A stretch of DNA of 35,152 nt from a bacterium (lineage in GTDB: Bacteria > Actinomycetota > Acidimicrobiia > Spongiisociales > Spongiisociaceae), in contig JAPOQZ010000200.1 in assembly GCA_026710435.1 (NCBI GenBank), positions 1 through 35,152 on the forward strand, read 5' to 3'. The notes below the pieces were generated by a model. The model made no database searches. It saw only the letters and a list, made by a program, of their open reading frames with translations, and was not told where the DNA came from. This document shows positions 7,438 through 15,386 of this stretch, in pieces; the first letter of the stretch is position 1; every line of letters starts with the position of its first letter. The translations under genes and the position numbers were made by a program.

Positions 7438-8421
7438 ATGACAACGGTCGTGATATCCCCTCCTCGTATGGCGGATGCCGAGAGAGCCGCCGAGGCGATC
7501 GCTGTCGAAGGAGTGTCGGAGATCCTGGTCTACGGGTCGGTGGGGCGGGGCGAGGCCGGTCCGGATAGCGACATCGACCTAGTGGCCATCCACGACGACT
7601 TGGACTACTCGACCCGTCGTGAGAGGTCGGACGATCTCAAGGAACTGGCCCGGACCGTCGTAGCGCACAGGGTGTCCGTTTACGTCACCGACTGGCCGGA
7701 ATGGACCCATCGGGCCACCCGGGTGTCCACTTCTCTGGAGTACGCCATCGCCGCCGACGCCGTCACGCTGTACCACCGGGAGCCGAACGGCGTGCGCTGG
7801 GGTAAGGAGATCGGTATGCCCACCACTAACGAGGCAGAGGCTGCCGACCGCCTCGCCAATGCTCTCCGGGCGCTTTTTGGTCTGCAGAGCCAACTGAGGA
7901 TGAGCGTTTCGGAAAGAAGCGCGCTGGAGGATCGTGATCCCGGCTACTACCTGTTCGCGATGAGGGATCGGATGTGTACCTCGTGCGCGCATGCTCACAT
8001 GGCGATGGAAACCAGCCTAAAGGCTCTCATCCATCTTGGGGGAATCCGACCGGCCCGCACCCACGACCTCCACAAGCTGCTCGGCGCCCTCCCGGCCGCG
8101 CAGCGGGATCACCTCCGGGGGATGTTCGTCGAATTGTCCCCCGAGCAAGCCTCGGGATGGCGTGAGGCAGGCGCATACGAGTATGCCGATTGGTCTCTCG
8201 ACTTCCTAGTGCCCCACACCTACCACATGGCCCGTTGCGGCATCGCCGTGTCCTGCTACGTTGCTGACCGTCTCCGTCACTCGGAGCCGGCGCGTCTCAT
8301 CCAAAAGGTGGCGGTAGAGGTGGGGTGTCGGCTCCACGAGTGGGATCTGACTGCCCACGATCCCTACGACATAGTTGGCCAACCACCTCCGCCTGAGCCT
8401 CCCGGAGTAGTGACGGCTTGA
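7438..8421 (+). CDS. MNT nucleotidyltransferase-HEPN fusion protein
   Basis: This 327-aa protein joins two domains that are usually separate toxin-antitoxin partners. Residues 25-110 form a minimal nucleotidyltransferase with the full GSx10DxD motif (G33-S34, D45, D47). Residues ~165-260 look like a HEPN domain: R178-x6-H185 (RMCTSCAH) matches the RNase-like Rx4-6H motif, followed by HDLHKLLGAL. In MntA-HepT systems the MNT protein adds AMP to the HEPN RNase and silences it, so a fusion would carry toxin and silencer in one chain; some fused forms may instead be kanamycin-nucleotidyltransferase-like enzymes. The start at 7438 fits the leaderless promoter; an upstream in-frame start at 7357 is possible but has no support. 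It is a stand-alone gene. Confidence 0.75.
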   Translation: MTTVVISPPRMADAERAAEAIAVEGVSEILVYGSVGRGEAGPDSDIDLVAIHDDLDYSTRRERSDDLKELARTVVAHRVSVYVTDWPEWTHRATRVSTSLEYAIAADAVTLYHREPNGVRWGKEIGMPTTNEAEAADRLANALRALFGLQSQLRMSVSERSALEDRDPGYYLFAMRDRMCTSCAHAHMAMETSLKALIHLGGIRPARTHDLHKLLGALPAAQRDHLRGMFVELSPEQASGWREAGAYEYADWSLDFLVPHTYHMARCGIAVSCYVADRLRHSEPARLIQKVAVEVGCRLHEWDLTAHDPYDIVGQPPPPEPPGVVTA

Positions 8422-8724
8422 CCTGGCTCTCGTACCCTCGGGTGCGGCGGGCACACGCCTCTGAAGCAGGGTTCAGCGCTGCCGTCTAGCCTTGATTCTT
8501 CATGTTTCCAGACACACCCACGGCAACAGGCCACATTAACCACATGATCATGACTGGGCCTGGCTTCACCCGACGGGTGAAGGTCCCGCCGGGCCGAGAC
8601 AGGGTTGTGGAAATAGCCGTAGTCCCTGGTCAGAAGCTTATATTCCGCACTCTGCTCGCCTAGTACAAACCCCCGCATGAAAAATCGGGGCTAGTGTCGG
8701 CCCGGACAATACGACGGAGGATCC
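8422..8724. other. Intergenic region with a palindrome
   Basis: These 303 bases carry no convincing gene. At 8564-8582 there is an odd-centred perfect palindrome with 9-nt arms (CTTCACCCG / CGGGTGAAG). It has no T-tract, so an operator is more likely than a terminator. A small CCCCG/CGGGG stem near 8671-8690 and a TAGTGT at 8692 may be part of the promoter for the next gene. Confidence 0.45.
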
Positions 8725-9768
8725 ATGAGAGACCAGGGGAAAGTCATCACGGTCAACGGTCTGATCGAGCCGGAGCAACTCGGGGTGACCATGATGCACG
8801 AGCATCTGCTGTTCACGTGCTTGATGTGGTTCCTGGAGGGAAACCACCGGGGTCTGGGTTCCGATTCGTACGTTCCTGTCACCGCCCATAACGCCGCGCT
8901 GCTCCGGGAGTTCCCCTACCGCAGCCGGGACAACCTGATCAACACCGACTGGCGGCTCACCGCGCAGGAGATCAGGCGGTTCAAGATGGCCCTGGGCCGC
9001 AGCGTGGTCGATTCGTCGAACCTCGGTCTCGGGAGGGACGTGTGGGGGCTGCGCAAGATCGCCGACGATGTCGGGATCAACATCATCTCCGGCACCGGGT
9101 ACTACGTCGACCACGCCCATCCCTGGTACGTGGACTCGATGACCGCCGGAGAGTTAGCCGAAGGGATGATCGGCGACATCACGACCGGGGCCGACGGGAC
9201 CGACATCCGCTGCGGGCTCATCGGGGAGATCGGCACCTCCGATCCCGTCACCCCCAACGAGTGGAAGGTGCTGGAGGCGTCCGCCATCACCCACCATGCA
9301 ACAGGCGCGGCCATCCAGATCCATGCCCTCCACGAACAGCGCCTCATGCCGTCCATCCTCGAGTTCCTGATCGAGGATCACGGAGTGCATCCCAGCCGGG
9401 TCATCGCCGGGCACCTGGACCTGTGCACCGACGATCGGCCCTACCTGGAGGAGATCGCCGCCTTCGACACTTTCCTGGAGTTGGACGACTGGGGCCACCC
9501 CTGCCCGACCGACGGGGTCTACGTGTCCGACGAGGACCGGATGTCGACCGTGGAGTGGATGGTGGAGGACGGCTTGGGCGACAAGTTGCTGTTCGCCCAC
9601 GACATCGGGCTCAAGGCCCGCCTGTCGAGCTTCGGCGGACCCGGCTGGGACCACATCATGAACGTGATCCTCCCGTCGCTCAAGGATCGCGGCATGCCGG
9701 TCGACCCGCTGTACGGATTCGTGATCGACAACCCTGCCCGAGTTCTCCCGTTGGCCATGAAAGTCTGA
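8725..9768 (+). CDS. Phosphotriesterase-family metal hydrolase, copy 2
   Basis: This 347-aa protein is a close paralogue of the one at 3842-4897 and keeps the same metal site: HxH in MMHEHLLF, bridging Glu in GLIGEIGTSD, His in QIHALHEQ and VIAGHLDL, and Asp in FAHDIGLK. Differences cluster in the last third (for example the ELDDWGHPCPTDGVYVSDED segment) and near the barrel mouth, so the two copies may differ in substrate range. GGAGG precedes the ATG by 5 nt. Unlike copy 1 it is not next to a family X gene; its counterpart lies 1.7 kb downstream at 11487. Confidence 0.88.
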   Translation: MRDQGKVITVNGLIEPEQLGVTMMHEHLLFTCLMWFLEGNHRGLGSDSYVPVTAHNAALLREFPYRSRDNLINTDWRLTAQEIRRFKMALGRSVVDSSNLGLGRDVWGLRKIADDVGINIISGTGYYVDHAHPWYVDSMTAGELAEGMIGDITTGADGTDIRCGLIGEIGTSDPVTPNEWKVLEASAITHHATGAAIQIHALHEQRLMPSILEFLIEDHGVHPSRVIAGHLDLCTDDRPYLEEIAAFDTFLELDDWGHPCPTDGVYVSDEDRMSTVEWMVEDGLGDKLLFAHDIGLKARLSSFGGPGWDHIMNVILPSLKDRGMPVDPLYGFVIDNPARVLPLAMKV

Positions 9769-9823
9769 TGACGGCTTGGAGACTGACTGGGCCTGCGGGT
9801 CGCACTGCGGCGGCGGCGCCCTA

Positions 9824-9829
9824 TAGGAT
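9824..9829 (+). promoter_or_regulatory. Candidate -10 element before the 155-aa gene
   Basis: TAGGAT (within TATAGGAT) lies 10 nt before the ATG at 9840. There is no ribosome-binding site, so the mRNA would be leaderless or nearly so. Confidence 0.4.
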
Positions 9830-9839
9830 GGTCTGACTC

Positions 9840-10307
9840 ATGGATTACAGGGTTGCGAACACCATCGAGGTACTGAACCGGGCCACCAGCGCCATCTGGT
9901 ACGAGATGCCGGAGGAGGTGCGCCGCCTGCGGACCCGGCGGGGAACCAAGGGCTACGGCTGGCCCATGATCATCTGCGCCGAGGAGAACACGAGGGCGTT
10001 CGCCGACGACATGGCGGTGCTCCGCAATGCTGGACGGGACCCGTCGCTTGACCTGGAAACGCTCAAGCAGGTGGTCCGGATGTTCTGCGATGCGCAACTG
10101 GGCATCCTGCACAACTGGTACGGACTCGACGACAGTGTTGACCTCGTCCGGAGCTCGCTGGATGCACTGGACCACGTAGAGACAAGCGAGGAGTATCTGG
10201 CATACACCCATGAACTCAGCGTCTACCTGGGACGCCTGCATTGGTGGGCCGACACCCTGGTTCCGTGGGACGACATCAGCGCCAAATACGAGGAAATGGA
10301 CAAGTAA
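9840..10307 (+). CDS. Unrecognised 155-aa protein
   Basis: I do not recognise the family. The protein is soluble, acidic and probably mostly helical, with many Trp and Tyr residues (IWYEMPEEV, HNWYGLDDSVDLV, GRLHWWADTLVPWDD). It has no signal peptide, membrane segment or catalytic motif that I can name. It lies between the second phosphotriesterase-family gene and the Gfo/Idh/MocA gene, on the same strand, with what looks like its own leaderless promoter. Codon use is like that of its neighbours, which supports a real gene. A small helical accessory or binding protein is a guess. Confidence 0.65.
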   Translation: MDYRVANTIEVLNRATSAIWYEMPEEVRRLRTRRGTKGYGWPMIICAEENTRAFADDMAVLRNAGRDPSLDLETLKQVVRMFCDAQLGILHNWYGLDDSVDLVRSSLDALDHVETSEEYLAYTHELSVYLGRLHWWADTLVPWDDISAKYEEMDK

Positions 10308-10371
10308 TGGTCTGTGACAGCGAGTCATGCCGCTGACAGGCCAGTGAGAAGCGGGGATCGAGGAGGAGCCG

Positions 10372-11430
10372 GTGGCCGGACGAGACGGTAACTACAGGGT
10401 CGGATGCGTGGGGGCAGGCTTCGCTGCTTCGGTCTACCACCTTCCCGTCCAGCAGAGCGTCGATGGCGTCGAAACGGTGGCGATAGCCGACCTCAACATG
10501 GACCTGGCGCGTCAACGGGCGGACGAGTACGGGATCCCGGAGGTCTACGGGCCGTTCGAGGACATGATCGAGCAGGCCGACCTTGACATCGTTTCGGTCT
10601 GCGTGCCGCCCTTCCTCCACCTGGCAGTCACCAAGGCGGCCGCCGCAGCCGGCGTGCATGTGATCTGCGAGAAGCCGATGGCCGCCAGCCCCGAGGAGGT
10701 CGCGGAACTGGTCAAGGTGGTGGAAGACAGCGGGATCAAGTTCATGATCGCCGAGAACTTCTGGTGGTACCCCGACCTGGTCGACGCCAAGCAGCGGATC
10801 GACGCGGGCCTGATCGGCGATCTCTTCCACGTCCGTGTCGAGGAGTTCATCAACGACATCGACCCGACCTACCGGAGGGACCAGGAACGCTTCCTCATGT
10901 ACGAGCAGGACGTCCATTACGTCGACGTGATCCGGCACCTGGTCGACGATGACGTGGTACGGGTCCATGCCATGACCCGGCAGATCGCCACCCAGGAACT
11001 CGCCGGGGAGAACTTCGCGATGATCAATATGGAGTTCGCCAACGGGGTGATCGCCCGCATCGACGAGTGCTGGGTCTCGGCCCGCGGCGACCAGTACGTG
11101 ATGCGGATGCGGATCGACGGCACGCTCGGCTCTGTCTTCATCAACCAGCCCGAACACCCTTACCGGCTCTACACCGACAAGCCCGGCTTGGAAGGGTGGC
11201 ACTACCCACCCACCGACACCAAGCCTCCCGGCGGGCACACCGTTGGGTACGCGGCGCCCTGGCCGGCCGATGAGCTTCGCGAGGGCACCGTGGGGTGCTA
11301 CATGGCCTTCCTCGACTACCTGAACAACGGCACCCCTCCGGTCACCGTTGCGTCTGACAACGCCAAGACGATGGAAGTCGTCTTCGCGGCATACGAGTCA
11401 GCCGAAACCCAGCAAGTGATCCACCTGTGA
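10372..11430 (+). CDS. Gfo/Idh/MocA family oxidoreductase
   Basis: This 352-aa NAD(P)-dependent dehydrogenase has an N-terminal Rossmann fold (GCVGAGFAASVYHLP), the family's EKP motif at residues 100-102 (ICEKPMAAS), and a C-terminal alpha/beta domain with the active-site His in EQDVHYVDVIRHLV. Members oxidise or epimerise polyols, sugars and cyclitols, or act on imines. The GTG start follows GAGGAGG with good spacing. It is the first gene of the run that leads through the second family X gene into the microcompartment genes (11487-15929), so it may prepare the compartment's substrate. The actual substrate cannot be read from the sequence. Confidence 0.87.
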   Translation: MAGRDGNYRVGCVGAGFAASVYHLPVQQSVDGVETVAIADLNMDLARQRADEYGIPEVYGPFEDMIEQADLDIVSVCVPPFLHLAVTKAAAAAGVHVICEKPMAASPEEVAELVKVVEDSGIKFMIAENFWWYPDLVDAKQRIDAGLIGDLFHVRVEEFINDIDPTYRRDQERFLMYEQDVHYVDVIRHLVDDDVVRVHAMTRQIATQELAGENFAMINMEFANGVIARIDECWVSARGDQYVMRMRIDGTLGSVFINQPEHPYRLYTDKPGLEGWHYPPTDTKPPGGHTVGYAAPWPADELREGTVGCYMAFLDYLNNGTPPVTVASDNAKTMEVVFAAYESAETQQVIHL

Positions 11431-11486
11431 CGGTGCCGGCGGGCCTCTCCCCACCCGGTCGGCCGGGCTAGAAACCGGGCCATCCG

Positions 11487-12302
11487 ATGCCTACGGCGAT
11501 GCAGGACGGACTTCTCGACTTCTTCCGCTCGGACTCGTGGGCAGACGTCCAGGTTCTGCTGGACGATCCGGGCGTGAGCTTCTTCGAAGCCAGGGTGAAC
11601 ACCGTCGTCCATCCCCTGTCGCTGGAGTTCCTCTTCGTCGAGTATCTGGACCGGTTGGGTCGGTCGGTGCGCAACGTCGGCCATGCCTTCGTCGGGGAGT
11701 GGGGCTGGATCAAGATCTATCCGGAGATCAGGCCGGTACTCAACGTCGTATGGCGTTACGACGACTCGTCGGTCATCGCCGCCCACCCTGAGGACTTTCT
11801 GGACGTGTGGACCGACGAGGGGGAGCGCAACTACCTGGAGGATGTCGCGCCGAGAAGGGCCACCGAGGCCGACCGGGAGGGGATCCTCTCCTACCTGGCG
11901 TCGGATCACTGGCAGCAGGTCCTAGAGTGGTTCGCCGACGACGAGACCGAGCACTTCCACACCTACCTGCACACCGATCTGCATCCCCACGACCTGGCCC
12001 CGTTCCTCGTCGACAGCCTGGCGGAGCGTGGTTTCGTTCTCGGGGTTCCCCCATTCTTCCTGGCCAGGCCCGATCTGGGACTCATGTGGATCGGGCTGGC
12101 CCCCGACGGGATGACCTCGCAGGAGGTGGCATGCATCCACACCTCCGGGGCGCTCATCGAGCCCAAGGAACTCACCCGCGAGGACCGGGAGTACGGTGGC
12201 GACCCGTGGACCGTGGCCGACTTTCGCACCCGTGTGGCCCAGGAACCGTACGAGGTCCTGACGCTGTCCGAAGCGAGGGGCATAGTCGATGAACTGGTCT
12301 GA
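11487..12302 (+). CDS. Unrecognised protein, family X copy 2
   Basis: This 271-aa protein is a paralogue of the protein at 3019-3828. It keeps LLDFFRSDSW at the start, GERNYLEDVAPRRAT in the middle, the histidine patch HFHTYLHTDLHPHDL (residues 156-170), the LARPDLGLMWIGLAPDGMTS segment and the VLTLSEAR end. The patch is richer in histidine than in copy 1, again suggesting a metal site. No clear ribosome-binding site precedes the ATG; a second in-frame ATG 12 nt later is an alternative. It ends 12 nt before the aldehyde dehydrogenase gene, which ties this unknown family directly to the microcompartment operon. Confidence 0.8.
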   Translation: MPTAMQDGLLDFFRSDSWADVQVLLDDPGVSFFEARVNTVVHPLSLEFLFVEYLDRLGRSVRNVGHAFVGEWGWIKIYPEIRPVLNVVWRYDDSSVIAAHPEDFLDVWTDEGERNYLEDVAPRRATEADREGILSYLASDHWQQVLEWFADDETEHFHTYLHTDLHPHDLAPFLVDSLAERGFVLGVPPFFLARPDLGLMWIGLAPDGMTSQEVACIHTSGALIEPKELTREDREYGGDPWTVADFRTRVAQEPYEVLTLSEARGIVDELV

Positions 12303-12314
12303 GAAGAGGGTGCC

Positions 12315-14108
12315 ATGAGACGCTTCGTGACCAGCGAGGACATTCGTGAGTTGGCCGATATCGGAGAGTTCGAGTTGATGATGCGCGACGGTACGGTCCT
12401 GACCGATGCCGCCCTCGACGAGGCTCGAAGGCTGGGGGTGAGCCTGGTCGAGGGGTCTCGCCTTGCCGCTCCCCGAACCGCTGGGCTCGATCAGGCGGAC
12501 GGACGACGGTCAAGTCGCCCGCTCCCACGGCCTCCGGTCCGGGTTCGGGATGTCGAGCCTCGCGAGGCCCGGATGGCACGTCCCGAGGCGGTCTCGGCAG
12601 CCAAACCCCGCTTCGAGGGACTCCCGGACCCGGGCCGGCTGCATCCGCAACTCCTGATCGACGGTCAGTTTCGCGACGCCACCGGAGGAGCCGTCAACCG
12701 TTCGGTCGACCCCGCTACAAACGAGACCATCGTCGAGGTGGCTTCAGCCACCCCCGATGACATCGATCAGGCGGTTCGGGCCGCCCGGCGGGCCTTCGAC
12801 GATTGGCGCGTGCTGGATCCGGCGCAGCGCGCCGAGTTGCTGCTCAAGGTCGCCGAGCGGATCGAGCGGGAGCACGAGTTCCTGGCCAAGGTGGAGAGCC
12901 AGGACGTGGGGCGGCCGATAAGGGAGACGACTCTGATCGACCTGCCGGCGTCGTGGGACCCGTTCCGGTTCTTCCAAGGGCTGGTGAGGGCGATCGACGG
13001 CAGGCTGCTGGCCCTCCCGCAGGACTCGCTCGACTACGTGCGCAAGGAGCCTATGGGGGTGGTGGGCATGATCATCCCCTGGAACTTCCCGCTGCACATT
13101 GCGTGCCGCAAGTCCTCCGCAGCGCTGGCGGCCGGTAACACCGTCGTTCTGAAGCCGCCGGAGTTGGCGCCCCTCTCCAGCCTCGAGTTGGGCCGCATCT
13201 GCCTTGAGGCCGGCCTGCCGCCGGGGGTGTTCAACGTGGTTCCGGGCGCCGGAGAAGTGGCGGGCCAGGCTCTCGTCGAGCACCGGGGAGTGGACAAGAT
13301 CGCCTTCACAGGGTCGACCGTCGTAGGCCGCTCCGTGATGCGGGGATCGGCCGGGACGATCAAGCGGGTTTCCCTGGAACTGGGCGGCAAATCGCCGTCG
13401 ATCGTCTTCGCCGACGCCGACCTGGACCGGGCGGTGAGCGGCGCCCTGTTCGGGATCTACCTGGCCCAGGGGCAGGTGTGCTCGGCCGGTTCTCGGATCC
13501 TGGTCGAGCGATCGGTCTACGACGAATTCGTGGAGCGCTTCGCAGCCAGGGCGGCATCCATCCGGATCGGTCTGCCGTGGCGCTGGCAAACACAGCTCGG
13601 TCCGTTGGTGAACGAGCGGCAGATGGAGCGCGTGTCCGAATACGTGGACATCGGTCGGGCCGAGGGAGCAACCGTGATCGGGGGCGGTTCCCCGCCCGAC
13701 GACCCGGAACTGGTCCGCGGCAACTTCATCAGGCCTACTTGCTTCGTCAACGTCGAGCCCGGGTTCAGGATCGTCCAGGAGGAGATATTCGGTCCGGTGG
13801 CGGTGGTGATGCCGTTCAGCGGCGAGGAGGAGGCCGTACGGCTTGCCAATGATGTCCGCTACGGATTGGCTGCCGGTATCTGGACCAATGATGTAGGAAA
13901 GGCGCATAGAGTGGCCCGGGACTTGGAGGCAGGCTCCATATGGGTCAACCACTTCGGTGTCTACCCGAGCGAGGCGCCCTTCGGCGGCTACAAGGAGAGC
14001 GGTACGGGGCACGACCTGGGTCTGGAATCGCTCCACGAATACATGGAGACCAAGAACGTGCACGTCAACATCGGGCGTGGGTTCAACGACTGGTACGAGG
14101 ACAACTGA
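12315..14108 (+). CDS. Aldehyde dehydrogenase with EutQ-like N-terminal domain
   Basis: This 597-aa protein has two parts. Residues 1-47 (RRFVTSEDIRELADIG ... LTDAALDEARRLGVSLVEG) resemble the N-terminus of EutQ and the same region of the DUF3830 protein at 15387. A Pro/Arg/Ala-rich linker (about 48-110) follows. The rest is a full PF00171 aldehyde dehydrogenase with general base E355 (SLELGGKSP) and nucleophile C389 (GQVCSAGSR). The core looks like betaine-aldehyde-type NAD(P) dehydrogenases that release a free acid, not like the CoA-acylating PduP/EutE core. It should oxidise an aldehyde inside the microcompartment, with the N-terminal domain as the likely cargo tag. GAGGG precedes the ATG; its stop codon overlaps the next gene's ribosome-binding site. 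Confidence 0.9.
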   Translation: MRRFVTSEDIRELADIGEFELMMRDGTVLTDAALDEARRLGVSLVEGSRLAAPRTAGLDQADGRRSSRPLPRPPVRVRDVEPREARMARPEAVSAAKPRFEGLPDPGRLHPQLLIDGQFRDATGGAVNRSVDPATNETIVEVASATPDDIDQAVRAARRAFDDWRVLDPAQRAELLLKVAERIEREHEFLAKVESQDVGRPIRETTLIDLPASWDPFRFFQGLVRAIDGRLLALPQDSLDYVRKEPMGVVGMIIPWNFPLHIACRKSSAALAAGNTVVLKPPELAPLSSLELGRICLEAGLPPGVFNVVPGAGEVAGQALVEHRGVDKIAFTGSTVVGRSVMRGSAGTIKRVSLELGGKSPSIVFADADLDRAVSGALFGIYLAQGQVCSAGSRILVERSVYDEFVERFAARAASIRIGLPWRWQTQLGPLVNERQMERVSEYVDIGRAEGATVIGGGSPPDDPELVRGNFIRPTCFVNVEPGFRIVQEEIFGPVAVVMPFSGEEEAVRLANDVRYGLAAGIWTNDVGKAHRVARDLEAGSIWVNHFGVYPSEAPFGGYKESGTGHDLGLESLHEYMETKNVHVNIGRGFNDWYEDN

Positions 14109-14121
14109 GGAGGTTCGGATC

Positions 14122-14400
14122 ATGGAAGGTGCTCTAGGGTTGATCGAGACCCGCGGCCTGGTCGGCGCCATAGAGGCAGCCGACGCGATGGCCAAGGCGG
14201 CCCGTGTCGAGATCATCGGCCGCGACGTGATCGGAGGCGGTTACGTCACGGTGATGGTGCAAGGCGAGGTGGGCGCGGTGAAGTCGGCGGTTGATGTCGG
14301 TGCCTCCGCGGCCAAGAAGGTCGGGGATCTCGTTGCAGCCCATCTGATTCCCAAGCCCCATGAGGACTTGGGGAAGGTGAGCGGTCTGCTCGACGGTTGA
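14122..14400 (+). CDS. BMC-H microcompartment shell protein
   Basis: This 92-aa single-domain BMC protein is of the PduA/EutM/CcmK kind, which forms the hexameric tiles of a microcompartment facet. The sequence follows the family closely: ALGLIETRGLVGAIEAADAM at the start, VTVMVQGEVGAVKSAVDVG in the middle, and HLIPKPHEDL at the end. The pore loop reads IGGGYVT, so the usual G-S-G is G-G-G, a small uncharged pore rim. The start is set by GAGGAGG 8 nt upstream, which overlaps the aldehyde dehydrogenase stop codon, so the two are probably translationally coupled. A longer in-frame upstream reading lacks BMC similarity. Confidence 0.95.
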   Translation: MEGALGLIETRGLVGAIEAADAMAKAARVEIIGRDVIGGGYVTVMVQGEVGAVKSAVDVGASAAKKVGDLVAAHLIPKPHEDLGKVSGLLDG

Positions 14401-14478
14401 TCGCAAGAGCCTGTCCATCCGCCTCAAGGGAGACAGGCAACCGGGAAACAGCGGGCGCGCGAGAGCGAGGAGACATAG

Positions 14479-14745
14479 ATGTTGTTGTGCCGTGTTACGG
14501 GAAGCACCGTCGTGACGGTGCGCGCCGGCGGTATGGGAGGGGCCAAGCTGGTGGTGGTCCGGCCCGAGGACGGCGGCCCCGCCTCGTCGTTCGTGGCGGT
14601 GGACGCCGTGGGCGCCGGGTCCGGAGACCTGGTGCTGGTCGCCCAGGGAAGCGCGGCGAGGATTCCCGATGCGGTCGCGTCGGTACCGACCGACGCGACC
14701 GTCGTCGGTATCGTCGACGAAGCAAGCCACGACCCGGGAGGCTGA
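14479..14745 (+). CDS. BMC-P (EutN/CcmL-type) shell vertex protein
   Basis: This 88-aa protein matches the EutN/CcmL family, whose pentamers cap the vertices of microcompartments. Family marks are the N-terminal strand (LLCRVTGSTVVTV), KLVVVRPEDG, the AVDAVGAGSGDLVLVAQGSA core (canonical GAGxGE; here GSGD) and the VVGIVDEA end. GCGAGGAG precedes the ATG. The 78-bp gap after the BMC-H gene shows no strong hairpin, so the genes are probably on one transcript. Its presence means the locus encodes the parts for a closed shell. Confidence 0.93.
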   Translation: MLLCRVTGSTVVTVRAGGMGGAKLVVVRPEDGGPASSFVAVDAVGAGSGDLVLVAQGSAARIPDAVASVPTDATVVGIVDEASHDPGG

Positions 14746-14746
14746 G

Positions 14747-15382
14747 GTGACGAATACAGGGCAACCGGGCCGCGGGAGTGGCAACTCCCTTCGAGCCTAC
14801 GTGTACGTCGACAAGATGCAGCCGACCTGGGCGGCCTACGTGGGAAGGAACGATCCGCGGGACTCTTCCGTGGAGGGGATGGCGCAGCTCTACGTGGAGG
14901 TGGCGCCCGCCACCCTCGTGTTCTCGCTGGCCAACGCCGCCCTGAAGAACACCAGTACCGCCTCGTCGATGCTGGTAGCCGAGCGCCGCTACGGGACGCT
15001 CGAACTCCACGCCGCCAATCCCGACGCGGTCCGCCAAGCCGGGACGATCATCCTGGCGATGATCGGGAGTTCGTCCGCACCGGGCATGGTGCCTTCCTCC
15101 GTGACCACCCGCATCGTCAACAACGTCACCGCCACCGAAGCCGCTCTGGTGAACCGGATGGGGATCCGGGCCCGGCTCGAAGGAGGTGATGCCATGCTGG
15201 TTGTGGAGACTGAGCCGGCCGCCTACGTGGCCTTGGCCGCCAACGAGGTGGAGAAGCACACGTCGCTCCGCATGGTGCTGGTGAGACTCCACGGCGCCAG
15301 CGGTCGTCTCATCCTCGCGGGGAGCGAGGCCGAGGTCGAGATCGGCCACCGGGTGGCTCTCGAAGCTCTCGGTGGGGAGTGA
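14747..15382 (+). CDS. BMC-T tandem-domain shell protein
   Basis: This 211-aa protein reads as two fused BMC domains, the trimeric pseudohexamer type. Domain 1 covers about residues 17-110 (RAYVYVDKMQPTWAAYVG, ERRYGTLELHAANPDAV). Domain 2 covers about 115-211 (TTRIVNNVTATEAALVNRMG, VETEPAAYVALAANEVEK, GRLILAGSEAEVEIG). It is more divergent from PduA-type BMC domains than the BMC-H protein is. The GTG start is one base after the BMC-P stop, with GGGAGG just upstream; a longer reading would overlap the BMC-P gene. BMC-T trimers often form larger gated pores for bulky substrates or cofactors. Confidence 0.88.
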   Translation: MTNTGQPGRGSGNSLRAYVYVDKMQPTWAAYVGRNDPRDSSVEGMAQLYVEVAPATLVFSLANAALKNTSTASSMLVAERRYGTLELHAANPDAVRQAGTIILAMIGSSSAPGMVPSSVTTRIVNNVTATEAALVNRMGIRARLEGGDAMLVVETEPAAYVALAANEVEKHTSLRMVLVRLHGASGRLILAGSEAEVEIGHRVALEALGGE

Positions 15383-15386
15383 ACCG

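Noticed and set aside
13957-14121. Upstream extension of the BMC-H protein to 147 aa
   Set aside because: It overlaps the dehydrogenase and lacks BMC similarity. GAGGAGG sets the ATG at 14122.
12744-14216. 490-aa minus-strand open frame opposite the aldehyde dehydrogenase
   Set aside because: Third-position GC shadow. The plus strand encodes a complete dehydrogenase with both catalytic residues.
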